From Saccharothrix longispora (GTDB taxonomy: Bacteria > Actinomycetota > Actinomycetes > Mycobacteriales > Pseudonocardiaceae), in contig NZ_NSDM01000007.1 in NCBI RefSeq assembly GCF_030852425.1, forward strand, positions 329,979 through 393,978: a stretch of 64,000 bases of DNA, in the 5' to 3' direction. Positions 15,501 through 24,827 of this stretch are shown here, one piece after another. Each line of letters starts with the position of its first letter. The first letter of the stretch is position 1. The position numbers were made by a program, and so were the translations under genes. The notes below the pieces were generated by a model. It was not told where the DNA came from, did no database searches, and was given only the letters and a program-made list of their open reading frames with translations.

Positions 15501-18476
15501 TCAGCCTTCCTTGACGCCCAGCGGCGGGCCGGCGGGGCGGGAGGCGGCGCGGCGGGCCGTGCGGCGACGGGTGGTCACCGCCGGGGCCGCCGCCTCCTGG
15601 GCCGCCGCCTCCTGGGCGTGCCCGTTGCGGGACTGGTCGGCGGCCTGGGCGGGCTGCTCCGACTGCGTCGGGGCGGGCGCCTGGGTCGGTTCCCCGACCG
15701 GGGTGGCGACGGGCTCCTGGGTCGCCCGGGGCGGCTCGGGGGCCTGCGCCGGCTGCTCGGCACCGGTCTGGTCGGCACCGGTCTGGTCGGCACCGGTCTG
15801 GTCGGCACCCGCCTGCTCGGCACCGGTCCGCTCGGCCTGCGGCTGCTCGGGCTCGGCGGCCTGGGCTTCGGGCCGGGCGGACGTCGGCCGGCCCGTCACC
15901 GGGGCCGTCGGCTCGGACGCGGCCGGTTCCGCCCCGGCCTGCTGGGCCGGGTCGGTCGACGGGGCCTGGTCGCCGGTCGCGGTGGGGGCCGACTGGTCGA
16001 CCGGGGTGTCCTCCGGACCGTGCTTGATCACGGCGCCGGCGTCCCGACGGGCGCGGCGGCGCTGGCGGCGGTCGCGCTTGGCGGGTTCCGGCGCGGCCTC
16101 CTCCTCGACCACCGCGGCCGCGGCCACGGGCTCGGTCGACGCGGGGGGCTCGGCGATCGCATCGGGCTCCTCGGCGGGCTCGACGGTCTGCTCGGCCACC
16201 GGCTCGGGGGCCTCGACCGCCTTGGCGCGACGCGACTTGCGGCCACCGCCCTGCTGCTGCTGTTGCTGCTGGGCCTGGCCACCGCCGTTGCCGCCGCCGT
16301 TGCCGTGCGCGTGCACCGGCTCGGTGGACACGACCACGCCACGCCCGCGGCAGTGCTCGCAGGTCGTCGAGAACGCCTCCAGCAGGCCCGTGCCGACCCG
16401 CTTGCGGGTCATCTGCACGAGGCCCAGCGACGTCACCTCGGCCACCTGGTGGCGGGTGCGGTCGCGGCCGAGGCACTCGGTCAGCCGGCGCAGCACCAGG
16501 TCGCGGTTCGACTCCAGCACCATGTCGATGAAGTCGATGACGATGATGCCGCCGATGTCGCGCAGCCGGAGCTGGCGGACGATCTCCTCCGCCGCCTCCA
16601 GGTTGTTGCGCGTCACCGTCTCTTCCAGGTTTCCGCCCGATCCGGTGAACTTGCCGGTGTTGACGTCGATGACCGTCATCGCCTCGGTGCGGTCGATGAC
16701 CAGGTAGCCGCCCGAGGGCAGCCACACCTTGCGGTCCAGCGCCTTGAGCAGCTGCTCGTCGATGCGGTACTCCACGAACGCGTCGCTGTTGCCCACGTGC
16801 CGCCGCAACCTCTCCTGGAGGTCGGGGGCCACGTGCCGGACGTAGCCGTCGATGGTCTCCCAGGCGTCGGCGCCCTGGACCACGAGCGACGCGAAGTCCT
16901 CGGTGAACAGGTCGCGCACGACCTTGACCAGCAGGTCCGGCTCTTCGTAGAGCAGCTGCGGCGCCTGGGCCTTCGGCGTGCCCGCCTTGTCCTTGATGAC
17001 CTGCCACTGCGCCTGGAGGCGGGTGACGTCGCGGCCCAGCTCCTCCTCGGCGATGCCCTCGGAGGCGGTGCGGATGATGACGCCCGCGTCCTCGGGGACG
17101 ACCCGCTTGAGGATGTCCTTGAGGCGCTTGCGCTCGTTGTCGGGCAGCTTGCGGCTGATGCCCGTCGCACCGCCGCCCGGCACGTACACCAGGAAGCGAC
17201 CGGGCAGGCTGATCTGCGTGGTCAGGCGGGCGCCCTTGTGGCCGACGGGGTCCTTGGTGACCTGCACCAGGACGCTGTCGCCGCTCGACAGGGCCTGCTC
17301 GATCTTGCGGGCCTTGCCCTCCAGGCCGGCCGCGTCCCAGTCGACCTCGCCTGCGTAGAGCACCGCGTTGCGGCCGCGACCGATGTCGATGAACGCCGCC
17401 TCCATCGAGGGCAGCACGTTCTGCACGCGGCCGAGGTAGACGTTGCCGACCAGCGAACCCGAGCCGGAGGAGGTGACGAAGTGCTCGACCAGGACGCCGT
17501 CCTCCAGCACACCGATCTGGGTGCGGTCACCGCGCTCGCGGACCACCATCGTGCGCTCGACCGCCTCGCGGCGGGCCAGGAACTCGGCCTCGGACAGCAC
17601 CGGGGCGCGGCGGCGGCCGGCCTCGCGGCCGTCACGGCGGCGCTGGCGCTTGGCCTCCAGCCGGGTGGAGCCGCGGACGCTGCGCACCTCGTTCTGCGCG
17701 GCCTCCGAGTCGGCCTTGTCGTCGCGGGCGTCGCGGCTGACCTCGCGGACGTGCACGACCGTGTTCGGCGGGTCGTCCTCGTTCGGGGCGGCCTCGTCGT
17801 CGGCGCCGGCCTTGCGGCGACGGCGGCGACGGCGGCGACGGCTGGTGCCGCCGTCCTCGTCGGCGGAGGCGTCGTCCGCGGCTTCGGTGTCCGCTTCGGC
17901 CTCGGCGGGCTCGTCGGCCTGGTCCTCGTCGGCGCCGACCTCGTCACCCACACCCTTGCCGCGGCCGCGACCACGCCGGCCACGACGGCGGCGGCGGCGG
18001 CCCTCGCCCTCGTCACCGGCGTCGTCGGACGCGTCGCGCTCGTCGGCGTCGTGGTCCTCGTCGTCGTCCTCGTGCTGGTCGTCGTCGTCCCGGCTCACCG
18101 GGGTCTCGACCACGACCGGCGTCGGCGGCAGGAACACCGCGGACGGCGGCGCGAACAGCGGCGCCAGCGGCGCCACGTCGCGGGCGACAGGAGCCGGCGC
18201 CTCGGTCTGCTCGTCGACCTCGCCGGTGACGATGTCGTCCCAGCTCAGCAGACTTTCCGCGACCTTGAGCGCGAGGTCTCGGCTCACGCTCGACTGCGCG
18301 CTGCGCACTGATTCGCCGAGGTCGGCGAGCGCAGCCACGACGTCCTTGCTGCTCGCGCCGAGCAGCTTGGCCAGCGCGTGCACCCGCAGCTTGGCGGGGA
18401 GGTCGCCCAGATCCGGGTGTCCGGGTGTGGCGTTACCCCCGCCGGCGGAGCCGGCGGGCTTTTCCGTGTTCGACAA
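15501..18476 (-). CDS. rne: Ribonuclease E/G family endoribonuclease
   Basis: The start is TTG 18476, preceded by GGAGGAG at good spacing; the open frame runs further upstream but without support. The 991-residue protein has a long N-terminal extension (about 1-300) with acidic runs and Arg-rich patches. An S1 domain starts near 325 (GNVYLGRVQNVLPSMEAAFI), and the RNase E/G catalytic core carries DVNTGKFTG and DFIDM. The zinc-link CEHC is near 704. A disordered Ala/Glu/Pro/Gln-rich C-terminus (about 710-991) includes a polyglutamine run and pentapeptide repeats. It processes rRNA and decays mRNA. The two-sided disordered architecture is typical of actinobacteria. Confidence 0.95.
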   Translation of the reverse strand: MSNTEKPAGSAGGGNATPGHPDLGDLPAKLRVHALAKLLGASSKDVVAALADLGESVRSAQSSVSRDLALKVAESLLSWDDIVTGEVDEQTEAPAPVARDVAPLAPLFAPPSAVFLPPTPVVVETPVSRDDDDQHEDDDEDHDADERDASDDAGDEGEGRRRRRRGRRGRGRGKGVGDEVGADEDQADEPAEAEADTEAADDASADEDGGTSRRRRRRRRRKAGADDEAAPNEDDPPNTVVHVREVSRDARDDKADSEAAQNEVRSVRGSTRLEAKRQRRRDGREAGRRRAPVLSEAEFLARREAVERTMVVRERGDRTQIGVLEDGVLVEHFVTSSGSGSLVGNVYLGRVQNVLPSMEAAFIDIGRGRNAVLYAGEVDWDAAGLEGKARKIEQALSSGDSVLVQVTKDPVGHKGARLTTQISLPGRFLVYVPGGGATGISRKLPDNERKRLKDILKRVVPEDAGVIIRTASEGIAEEELGRDVTRLQAQWQVIKDKAGTPKAQAPQLLYEEPDLLVKVVRDLFTEDFASLVVQGADAWETIDGYVRHVAPDLQERLRRHVGNSDAFVEYRIDEQLLKALDRKVWLPSGGYLVIDRTEAMTVIDVNTGKFTGSGGNLEETVTRNNLEAAEEIVRQLRLRDIGGIIVIDFIDMVLESNRDLVLRRLTECLGRDRTRHQVAEVTSLGLVQMTRKRVGTGLLEAFSTTCEHCRGRGVVVSTEPVHAHGNGGGNGGGQAQQQQQQQGGGRKSRRAKAVEAPEPVAEQTVEPAEEPDAIAEPPASTEPVAAAAVVEEEAAPEPAKRDRRQRRRARRDAGAVIKHGPEDTPVDQSAPTATGDQAPSTDPAQQAGAEPAASEPTAPVTGRPTSARPEAQAAEPEQPQAERTGAEQAGADQTGADQTGADQTGAEQPAQAPEPPRATQEPVATPVGEPTQAPAPTQSEQPAQAADQSRNGHAQEAAAQEAAAPAVTTRRRTARRAASRPAGPPLGVKEG
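15757..15831. repeat. 15-bp tandem repeat inside rne
   Basis: Five 15-bp units at 15757, 15772, 15787, 15802 and 15817. The first three are identical (tcggcaccggtctgg) and the last two diverged. Read on the minus strand they encode a repeated Ala-Asp/Glu-Gln-Thr/Ala-Gly pentapeptide in the disordered tail of the RNase. Confidence 0.85.
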
Positions 18477-18666
18477 TGCAGCTCCTCCGCCCCCGGGCGC
18501 GTCCCAACCGACGCGGCCGCGCAGGGGCCTCTCTTGTCCACTCACCGCCGCGGCTGGCGGCGGGAATCCTTGCCTCGCGCTGTGGCGCCCGCCCGTGGGG
18601 CGTGCGGCACAGCAGGTCCTATAACTCCTCCTCGACGACGCCGTCAGCGCCGCTCCGGCCGTCCGG

Positions 18667-19437
18667 TCAGACCTCCGCCGCCCTGTCAAGGGCAAGCGGG
18701 TCGACCAGGCCGCCTTCGTCGTCGAGCCGCCCCTGCGCCATCCGGGTCGCCTTCGCGGGCACCGGCGGAACCAGGTCGGCGACGACTCGGAGCGCGCTCA
18801 GCACGTCGTCGGGTCTCACGGTAGGGGTTGTCTGCCGTACGACCGTCATGAGTATCCCACACGGTTGTGACAAATCCCCGGCATCGTGTCCCGCATCGCT
18901 CGAATGCACGTCCACCTGGGCCGACACGACGGCCGGCCGCACGTCGAGCACCTTCTTGCCGTCCTTGGTCAACCGCTCGACCTCGACGGACTCCGCGGCC
19001 ATCAGCGCGGAGACCGCTTCGGTCAGGTCTTCGGGCGACACGCCGGGCAGTTCCAGCCGCCACGCGCTGGCCTCGATCCGCTCGGGCAGCGTGCCGCCGC
19101 TCGACTGGACCACCTCCAGCACGTCGAGGCCGGGCGGCAGCACGGCGTCCAGCGCGACGCGCAGGGCCTCCGGGTCGACCCGGTCCACGACCTGGACCTC
19201 GACGTACTCGGCCTCGCTCGCCACACCGGTCGGCGCCGCGCCCACCCATGACACCTTCGGGTGAGGACTGAAGCCCTGGGAGTAGGCCATCGGGACGCCC
19301 GCCCGGCGCAGGGCGCGCTCGAACGTGCGTGCGATGTCGCGGTGTGACGTGAACCGCAACCGTCCGCGCTTGGCGTAGCGCAGCCGGAGCTTCTGCACCG
19401 GTGCGGCCGACGGGTTGGGCTGCTGCTGGCGGCTCAG
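18667..19437 (-). CDS. TIGR03936 family radical-SAM-linked protein
   Basis: A protein of about 256 residues with the family N-terminal core KLRLRYAKRGRLRFTSHRD, then RTFERALRRAGVPMAYSQGF and HPKVS. It has no radical-SAM cysteines itself; the family accompanies TIGR03960 radical-SAM proteins, found here one gene away. The start is uncertain. CTG 19437 has GGGGAG upstream; GTG 19398, directly before the conserved core, lacks a ribosome site; longer GTG starts exist. Function is unknown; proximity to rne and ribosomal genes has led to suggestions of RNA modification. Confidence 0.85.
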   Translation of the reverse strand: MSRQQQPNPSAAPVQKLRLRYAKRGRLRFTSHRDIARTFERALRRAGVPMAYSQGFSPHPKVSWVGAAPTGVASEAEYVEVQVVDRVDPEALRVALDAVLPPGLDVLEVVQSSGGTLPERIEASAWRLELPGVSPEDLTEAVSALMAAESVEVERLTKDGKKVLDVRPAVVSAQVDVHSSDAGHDAGDLSQPCGILMTVVRQTTPTVRPDDVLSALRVVADLVPPVPAKATRMAQGRLDDEGGLVDPLALDRAAEV

Positions 19438-19646
19438 TGCTGCTCCCCTGGTTACCCGGGTGGTCCCCGATGGGGTGAGCACCCCAACGGTCCACGCTCC
19501 TACTCCAGGAGGACGGTACCGTGGACGTGCTCGGCACCGTTGCGCTTGTCTGCTCCCGTTCACCTGGTTACCGTCCGGTCGGCAGCAGTGAGTAGTGACG
19601 GATCGCCGTCGTGGCGACCGGCCCGGTCCAGCCCTGGAGGTCCCCC

Positions 19647-21125
19647 GTGCCTCTGCTCCGCCGCGTCCGAGCGGTCGCGGTCACGTCGGTGCTGCTCGCG
19701 ACGGGCTGCTTCGCGGCCACCGCGGGCGCCTCGGCCGAACCCGAGGCCCCGCCGACCACGCCGGGGTGCGTGCAGCCGGGACCGACGCTGCGCTACCTCG
19801 TGGTGTTCGAGCGTGGCACCAGCGAGCCGCTGGCGAACGCCAGCGTGGCGGGCGCGTGCGGCACCACGACGGGCTACTACCCGCAGATCGCGGTCGCGGT
19901 CGCGGTCTCGGCCGATCCCGGTTTCACCCGCCGGATGGGCGTGGAGCGCACCTACAGCGCCCAGCAGGACGGCCTGTCCAGGCGCACGGGCGCGCCGGCG
20001 CGCAAGACGAAGGACGACGAGCTGGGCGGAACGCGCCGGACCGCGGGCGCGGTGGACCGCACCGCCGAGCAGTGGGACATGGACCTCATCCGGGCCGCCG
20101 AGGCGCACGCGGTGAGCACCGGCAGCCGCGACGTGGTGGTCGGCGTCCTCGACTCGGGCATCGACCCGGCGCACCCCGACCTGGTGGGCGCGCTCGACCC
20201 CGAGCTGTCGGCGGGCTGCACGACCGGTGTGGCCGACCCGGCGCAGGCGGCGTGGTCGCCGACGACGTCGGCGCACGGCACGCACGTGGCGGGCACCATC
20301 GCGGCGGCCGACGACGGCCTGGGCACCACGGGCGTCGCCCCGGGTGTGCGGATCGCCTCGGTGAAGGTCGTGGACGACGCCGGGTTCATCTACCCCGAGT
20401 ACGCGGTGTGCGGGTTCATGTGGGCCGCGGAACGGGGCATGACCATCACGAACAACAGCTACTTCATCGACCCGTGGGTGTTCACCTGCCAGAACAAGGT
20501 GGGCCAGTCCGTCGTGTACGAGGCGGTGCGCCGGGCGGTGGAGTACGCGACCGCGCGCGGCGTGCTGACGGTGGCGGCGGCGGGCAACGGGGCGGTCGAC
20601 CTGACCAAGCCGGGCCTGGACGCGCTGAGCCCGACCAACGCGGCGCCCGAGGACGTGAAGCCGCAGCCGGTGGACAACACGTGCCTGGTGCTGCCCGCAC
20701 AGCTGCGCAACGTCGTGGCGGTGTCGTCGATCGGTTCGGAGAAGGTGAAGGCCGGGTACAGCTCCTACGGGCTGGGCGCGGTCGACGTGACGGCGCCCGG
20801 CGGCGACCGGAAGCAGGTGCCGGACGACGCGCAGAACGGCTGCGTGCTCTCGACCGTGCCGTCGGGGTACGACTACTCGTGCGGCACGTCGATGGCCGCG
20901 CCGCACGTGGCCGGGGTGGCGGCGCTGCTGGCGTCCACGCACCCGGAGGCGGGGGCGCCGGAGCTGTCGCGGATGCTCAACGCGCAGGCCGAGACGCTGC
21001 CGTGCCCCGCCGACTACGACCTCAACGGCACGGGCGTGCAGGACGCGTTCTGCACGGGGTACTCGGAGTACAACGGCTTCTACGGCCACGGCGTGGTCGA
21101 CGCGCTGGCCGCGGTGCGGGAGTGA
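19647..21125 (+). CDS. Secreted S8 (subtilisin-like) serine protease
   Basis: A 492-residue exported protease starting at GTG 19647, preceded by GGAGGT. A basic N-terminus and hydrophobic stretch end near AGASAEP, giving a Sec signal. LATGC within it could also be read as a lipobox. Catalytic residues are Asp in VLDSGIDPAHPDL (about 168), His in AHGTHVAG (about 210), oxyanion Asn in AAGNG (about 312) and Ser in CGTSMAAPHVAG (about 415). Extra cysteines suggest disulfides. It is on the opposite strand between TIGR03936 and TIGR03960, genes that usually stay close, so it appears to be an insertion. Confidence 0.93.
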   Translation: MPLLRRVRAVAVTSVLLATGCFAATAGASAEPEAPPTTPGCVQPGPTLRYLVVFERGTSEPLANASVAGACGTTTGYYPQIAVAVAVSADPGFTRRMGVERTYSAQQDGLSRRTGAPARKTKDDELGGTRRTAGAVDRTAEQWDMDLIRAAEAHAVSTGSRDVVVGVLDSGIDPAHPDLVGALDPELSAGCTTGVADPAQAAWSPTTSAHGTHVAGTIAAADDGLGTTGVAPGVRIASVKVVDDAGFIYPEYAVCGFMWAAERGMTITNNSYFIDPWVFTCQNKVGQSVVYEAVRRAVEYATARGVLTVAAAGNGAVDLTKPGLDALSPTNAAPEDVKPQPVDNTCLVLPAQLRNVVAVSSIGSEKVKAGYSSYGLGAVDVTAPGGDRKQVPDDAQNGCVLSTVPSGYDYSCGTSMAAPHVAGVAALLASTHPEAGAPELSRMLNAQAETLPCPADYDLNGTGVQDAFCTGYSEYNGFYGHGVVDALAAVRE

Positions 21126-21189
21126 TCCCGCACCGGTCGGCGAAACGGGTGTGACGAACATCACCCACCGGGGTGGGTCCCCGGCGGGG

Positions 21190-23154
21190 TCAGGGCTTGG
21201 TCAGCGCCGGGTTGCGCACCGGTGAGCCCTTGCCCACCGGCGAGATCGGCAGCAGCGTCCGCCCGGTCGGCCCGACCTCGATGTCCGTGCCCATCGCGGG
21301 GCACACACCGCAGTCGAAGCACGGCGTCCAGCGGCAGTCGTCCTGCTCCCGCTCGTCCAGCGCGTCCTGCCAGTCGGCCCAGAGCCACTCCTTGTCGAGC
21401 CCCGAGTCGAGGTGGTCCCAGGGCAGGACCTCCAGCTCCTCGCGCTCACGGGTGGTGAACCAGGCCAGGTCCACGCCCAGCGGCTCCAGCTCGGTCGCGG
21501 CGGCGTTCACCCAGCGGTCGTAGGAGAAGTGCTCGGACCAGCCGTCGAAGCGGCCGCCCTCGCGCCACACCCGCTCGATGACGAGGCCGATGCGCCGGTC
21601 GCCGCGCGACAGCAGTCCTTCGATCAGGGACGGCTTGCCGTCGTGGTAGCGCATGCCGATGTTGCGGCCCAGCGAGCGGTCGGAGTTGACCGCGTCGCGC
21701 AGCTTGCGCAGCCGGTCGTCCACGGTCTCCGGGTCGCACTGCGCGGCCCACTGGAACGGGGTGTGCGGCTTGGGCACGAACCCGCCGATGGAGATGGTGC
21801 AGCGGACGTCCTTGCGGCCCGACACCTCGCGGCCGGCGCGGATGACGTTCTTGGCCATCTCCGCGATCTGGAGCACGTCGTCGTCGGTCTCGGTGGGCAG
21901 GCCGCACATGAAGTACAGCTTCACCTGCCGCCAGCCCGCGCCGAACGCCGCGCTGACGGTGCGGATCAGGTCCTCCTCCGACACCATCTTGTTGATGACG
22001 CGGCGGATGCGCTCGCTGCCGCCCTCGGGCGCGAACGTGAGGCCCGAGCGGCGGCCGTTGCGGGACAGCTCGTTGGCCAGGTCGATGTTGAACGCGTCCA
22101 CCCGGGTCGACGGCAGCGACAGGCTCGTGTTGGTGCCCTCGTAGCGGTCGGCGAGGCCCTTGGTGACCTCGGCGATCTCGGAGTGGTCGGCGCTGGACAG
22201 CGACAGCAGGCCGACCTCCTCGAACCCGGTGGCCTCCAGGCCGCGCTGCACCATGGCGCCGATGCCCTCGATGGAGCGCTCGCGCACCGGGCGGGTGATC
22301 ATGCCCGCCTGGCAGAACCGGCAGCCGCGCGTGCAGCCGCGGAAGATCTCGACGCTCATCCGCTCGTGGACGCTCTCCGCGAGCGGCACCAGCGGCTGCT
22401 TCGGGTACGGCCACGCGTCGAGGTCCATCGTGGTCCGCTTGAACACCCGGTAGGGCACGCGCTCGCGGTTGGGCACGACCCGCTGGATGCGCCCGTCGGG
22501 CAGGTACTCGACGTCGTAGAACCGCGGCACGTACACGCCACCGGTCTCGGCGAGCCTGGTCAGGACCTCGTCGCGGCCGCCGGGGCAGCCCTCGGCCTTC
22601 CAGCGGCGGACGATGTCGGTGATCTCCAGGACGGCTTCCTCGCCGTCGCCCAGCACCGCCGCGTCGACGAACGCCGAGATCGGTTCCGGGTTGAACGCCG
22701 CGTGACCACCGGCCACCACGATCGGGTGAGCCTCGGTGCGGTCGGCGGCGTGGACCGGGATGCCGGCCAGGTCGAGCGCGTTGAGCATGTTCGTGTAGCC
22801 GAGCTCGGTGGCGAAGCTGACGCCGAACAGGTCGAACGCGCCGACGGGCCGGTGGCCGTCCACGGTGAACTGCGGCACGCCATGCTCGCGCATGAGCGCT
22901 TCCAGGTCGGGCCACACGGCGTAGGTCCGCTCGGCCAGCACGTCCGGCTGCTCGTTGAGGACCTCGTACAGGATCATGACGCCCTGGTTGGGCAGCCCGA
23001 CCTCGTAGGCGTCCGGGTACATCAGGGCCCACCGCACGGCGGCGGCGTCCCAGTCCTTGACGGTCGCGTTGAGCTCCCCGCCGACGTACTGCACCGGCTT
23101 GGACACCCTCGGCAGGAGGGGTTCCAGGGCGGGGAAGACCGACTCGACACTCAC
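21190..23154 (-). CDS. TIGR03960 family B12-binding-like radical SAM protein
   Basis: A 654-residue protein. The N-terminal half holds a cobalamin-binding-like domain (MYPDAYEVGLPNQGVMILYE, VGAFDLFGVSFATELGYTN). The radical-SAM cluster motif is FRGCTRGCRFCQAG (C-x3-C-x2-C, about 272-279). A second cysteine set near the C-terminus (CFDCGVC) may bind another cluster or metal. The family is widespread with TIGR03936 near rne; no reaction has been firmly assigned to my knowledge. The start is a GTG at 23154, before the conserved SVFPALEPLLPRVSKPVQYVG region. Confidence 0.93.
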   Translation of the reverse strand: MSVESVFPALEPLLPRVSKPVQYVGGELNATVKDWDAAAVRWALMYPDAYEVGLPNQGVMILYEVLNEQPDVLAERTYAVWPDLEALMREHGVPQFTVDGHRPVGAFDLFGVSFATELGYTNMLNALDLAGIPVHAADRTEAHPIVVAGGHAAFNPEPISAFVDAAVLGDGEEAVLEITDIVRRWKAEGCPGGRDEVLTRLAETGGVYVPRFYDVEYLPDGRIQRVVPNRERVPYRVFKRTTMDLDAWPYPKQPLVPLAESVHERMSVEIFRGCTRGCRFCQAGMITRPVRERSIEGIGAMVQRGLEATGFEEVGLLSLSSADHSEIAEVTKGLADRYEGTNTSLSLPSTRVDAFNIDLANELSRNGRRSGLTFAPEGGSERIRRVINKMVSEEDLIRTVSAAFGAGWRQVKLYFMCGLPTETDDDVLQIAEMAKNVIRAGREVSGRKDVRCTISIGGFVPKPHTPFQWAAQCDPETVDDRLRKLRDAVNSDRSLGRNIGMRYHDGKPSLIEGLLSRGDRRIGLVIERVWREGGRFDGWSEHFSYDRWVNAAATELEPLGVDLAWFTTREREELEVLPWDHLDSGLDKEWLWADWQDALDEREQDDCRWTPCFDCGVCPAMGTDIEVGPTGRTLLPISPVGKGSPVRNPALTKP

Positions 23155-23205
23155 GCGCCCCAGGGTAACGGCACCGCCGGCGGCGCTCCGAACAGCGGGT
23201 GCGCC

Positions 23206-24042
23206 TCAGGTCAGCAGCAGCCTGCCGAGCCGCCGCGACGCGACGGCCACCCCGACGACGGCCATCACCGCGAAGTAGGCGACGTGCCCGAGGTCGGCCC
23301 AGGCGACGTTCCCGGTGGTCAGGCCCCTGGTCAGCTCGATCGCGTGGTACAGCGGGGTGCACCGCACGACCGCCTGCAACCAGCCCGGGTACACCGACAG
23401 CGGGTAGAACGTGGTCGAGAACAGGAACAGCGGCAGCACGGCCAGCTGCACCAGGTCGAAGTCGTGCCACGAACGCATGAACGTGGCCGCGGCCATGCCG
23501 ACCGCCGCGAACGCCACCGCGACCAGCAGGCACACCGGCAGCGCCAGCAGCGCCCACGGCGAGTCGACCAGGCCGAACGACAGCATCACCACGAGGAACC
23601 CGCCCGAGTACAGGCCGCCGCGGATCAGGCACCACGTGGCCTCGCCCAGCGCGATGTCGACCGGTCCCATCGGGGTGGCCAGCACCGCGTCGTAGACCTT
23701 CGCGTACTTGAACTTGAAGAACAGGTTGAACGTCGCGTCGAACACCGCGCCGTTCATCGCCGAGGCGGCGAGCAGGGCGGGCGCGACGAACGCGGCGTAG
23801 CCGATCGGCCCGTCCGGCCCCTGGACGGTCCCGACGAGCCGCCCGAAGCCGAAGCCGAGGGAGAGCAGGAAGAACAGCGGCTCGAAGAACCCGGACACCA
23901 CGGCGAGCCAGGCACGCCGGTTGACCACGTAGGCGCGTTCGACCAGGGCGTGCGCGCGGCCCGCGTACAGGCCGGGCGGGACCAGCCGGAACAGCAGGCC
24001 GCGGGTCGTCCCCGACGCGGCGCGGTCGAGGGTGCGGGTCAT
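23206..24042 (-). CDS. ABC-2 type transporter permease
   Basis: A 278-residue ABC-2 permease with about six helices and the family's C-terminal FLFSTTFYPLSVYPGWLQ motif and PLYHAIELTRGL. It is the third gene of an overlapping ATPase-permease-permease set; ATG 24042 overlaps the previous permease stop (ATGA). Two different half-permeases imply a heterodimeric exporter of the drug or lipid type (DrrAB/Wzm-like). The substrate is unknown. Confidence 0.9.
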   Translation of the reverse strand: MTRTLDRAASGTTRGLLFRLVPPGLYAGRAHALVERAYVVNRRAWLAVVSGFFEPLFFLLSLGFGFGRLVGTVQGPDGPIGYAAFVAPALLAASAMNGAVFDATFNLFFKFKYAKVYDAVLATPMGPVDIALGEATWCLIRGGLYSGGFLVVMLSFGLVDSPWALLALPVCLLVAVAFAAVGMAAATFMRSWHDFDLVQLAVLPLFLFSTTFYPLSVYPGWLQAVVRCTPLYHAIELTRGLTTGNVAWADLGHVAYFAVMAVVGVAVASRRLGRLLLT

Positions 24043-24827
24043 CGGGTCAGCCTCCGGTGGAAGTGGCGGCGACCCAGCACGACGCCCACGGCCACCATCG
24101 CGGCCAGGTAGGCGACGTGGCCGAGGGCGGGGAGCACGCCGAGGGTGCCGAACGCGGCGCCGCGGGCCAGCTCGATGCCGTGCCACACGGGGGTGAGCCA
24201 GGCCAGCGGGTGCAGCCAGGCGGGTAGTTGGTCGAGCGGGAAGAACGCGCCGGTGAACAGGGTCATCGGCATCAGCAGGAACCGGTAGAGCGAGTTGAAC
24301 GCGTCCGGCTTCCGCCTGGTGGCGGTGAAGGCGATCACGGGCGCGCTGAACGCCATGCCGGCGAGCACCGCGAACGGCAACGCCCACAGCGCGGCGGGGG
24401 TGGTGACGGCGCCCAGGGCGGTGGCGACGGCCAGGAACACCAGCGTGCTCGCGGTCAGCCGCAGCGCGTTCCACAGCAGCCGCCCGTGCAGGACCTGCGC
24501 GGGCGTGATGGGGGTGGCGACGATCCCGACGTAGGTCTGCTGCCACTTGAACGCCGAGAACACCGCCCACGTCGACTCGAACATCGCGTTCTGCACGGCG
24601 GTGAGCACCAGCAGCGCCGGGGCCAGGAACACCACGTACGGGTGACCGCCGGTCGCCGGCCCGGCCTGCACCTGCGAGCCGAAGCCGAGGCCCATGGCCA
24701 GCAGCATCAGCACCGGCTGGAGGAAGTTGGAGATCACCGTGGCGCGCCAGTTGCGGCGGTACCACACCCAGTGGCCCTCCACGGTGAGGAAGGCGGCCCG
24801 CAGCGGGCCGGTCACGTGCCCGGCCAT
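24039..24827 (-). CDS. ABC-2 type transporter permease
   Basis: A 262-residue permease. The chosen ATG 24827 overlaps the ATPase stop by one base, which rules out the much longer open frame upstream as the gene. It begins with an amphipathic segment and WVWYRRNW, then about six helices, ending with the same FFPLDQLPAWL and VWHGIELARG pattern as its neighbour. The two permeases are clearly related, suggesting an old duplication and a heterodimeric channel. Confidence 0.9.
   Translation of the reverse strand: MAGHVTGPLRAAFLTVEGHWVWYRRNWRATVISNFLQPVLMLLAMGLGFGSQVQAGPATGGHPYVVFLAPALLVLTAVQNAMFESTWAVFSAFKWQQTYVGIVATPITPAQVLHGRLLWNALRLTASTLVFLAVATALGAVTTPAALWALPFAVLAGMAFSAPVIAFTATRRKPDAFNSLYRFLLMPMTLFTGAFFPLDQLPAWLHPLAWLTPVWHGIELARGAAFGTLGVLPALGHVAYLAAMVAVGVVLGRRHFHRRLTR

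Noticed and set aside
15757..15831. Short tandem repeats considered as a CRISPR array
   Set aside because: Units are 15 bp with no spacers and lie in frame inside rne.
16254..16275. CTG/TTG triplet run as a functional microsatellite
   Set aside because: It is an in-frame polyglutamine stretch in the disordered RNase tail, common in such proteins.
15174..18311. Plus-strand open frame of 1045 codons opposite rne
   Set aside because: Antisense shadow of the RNase gene; low-complexity glycine/leucine text and no ribosome site.
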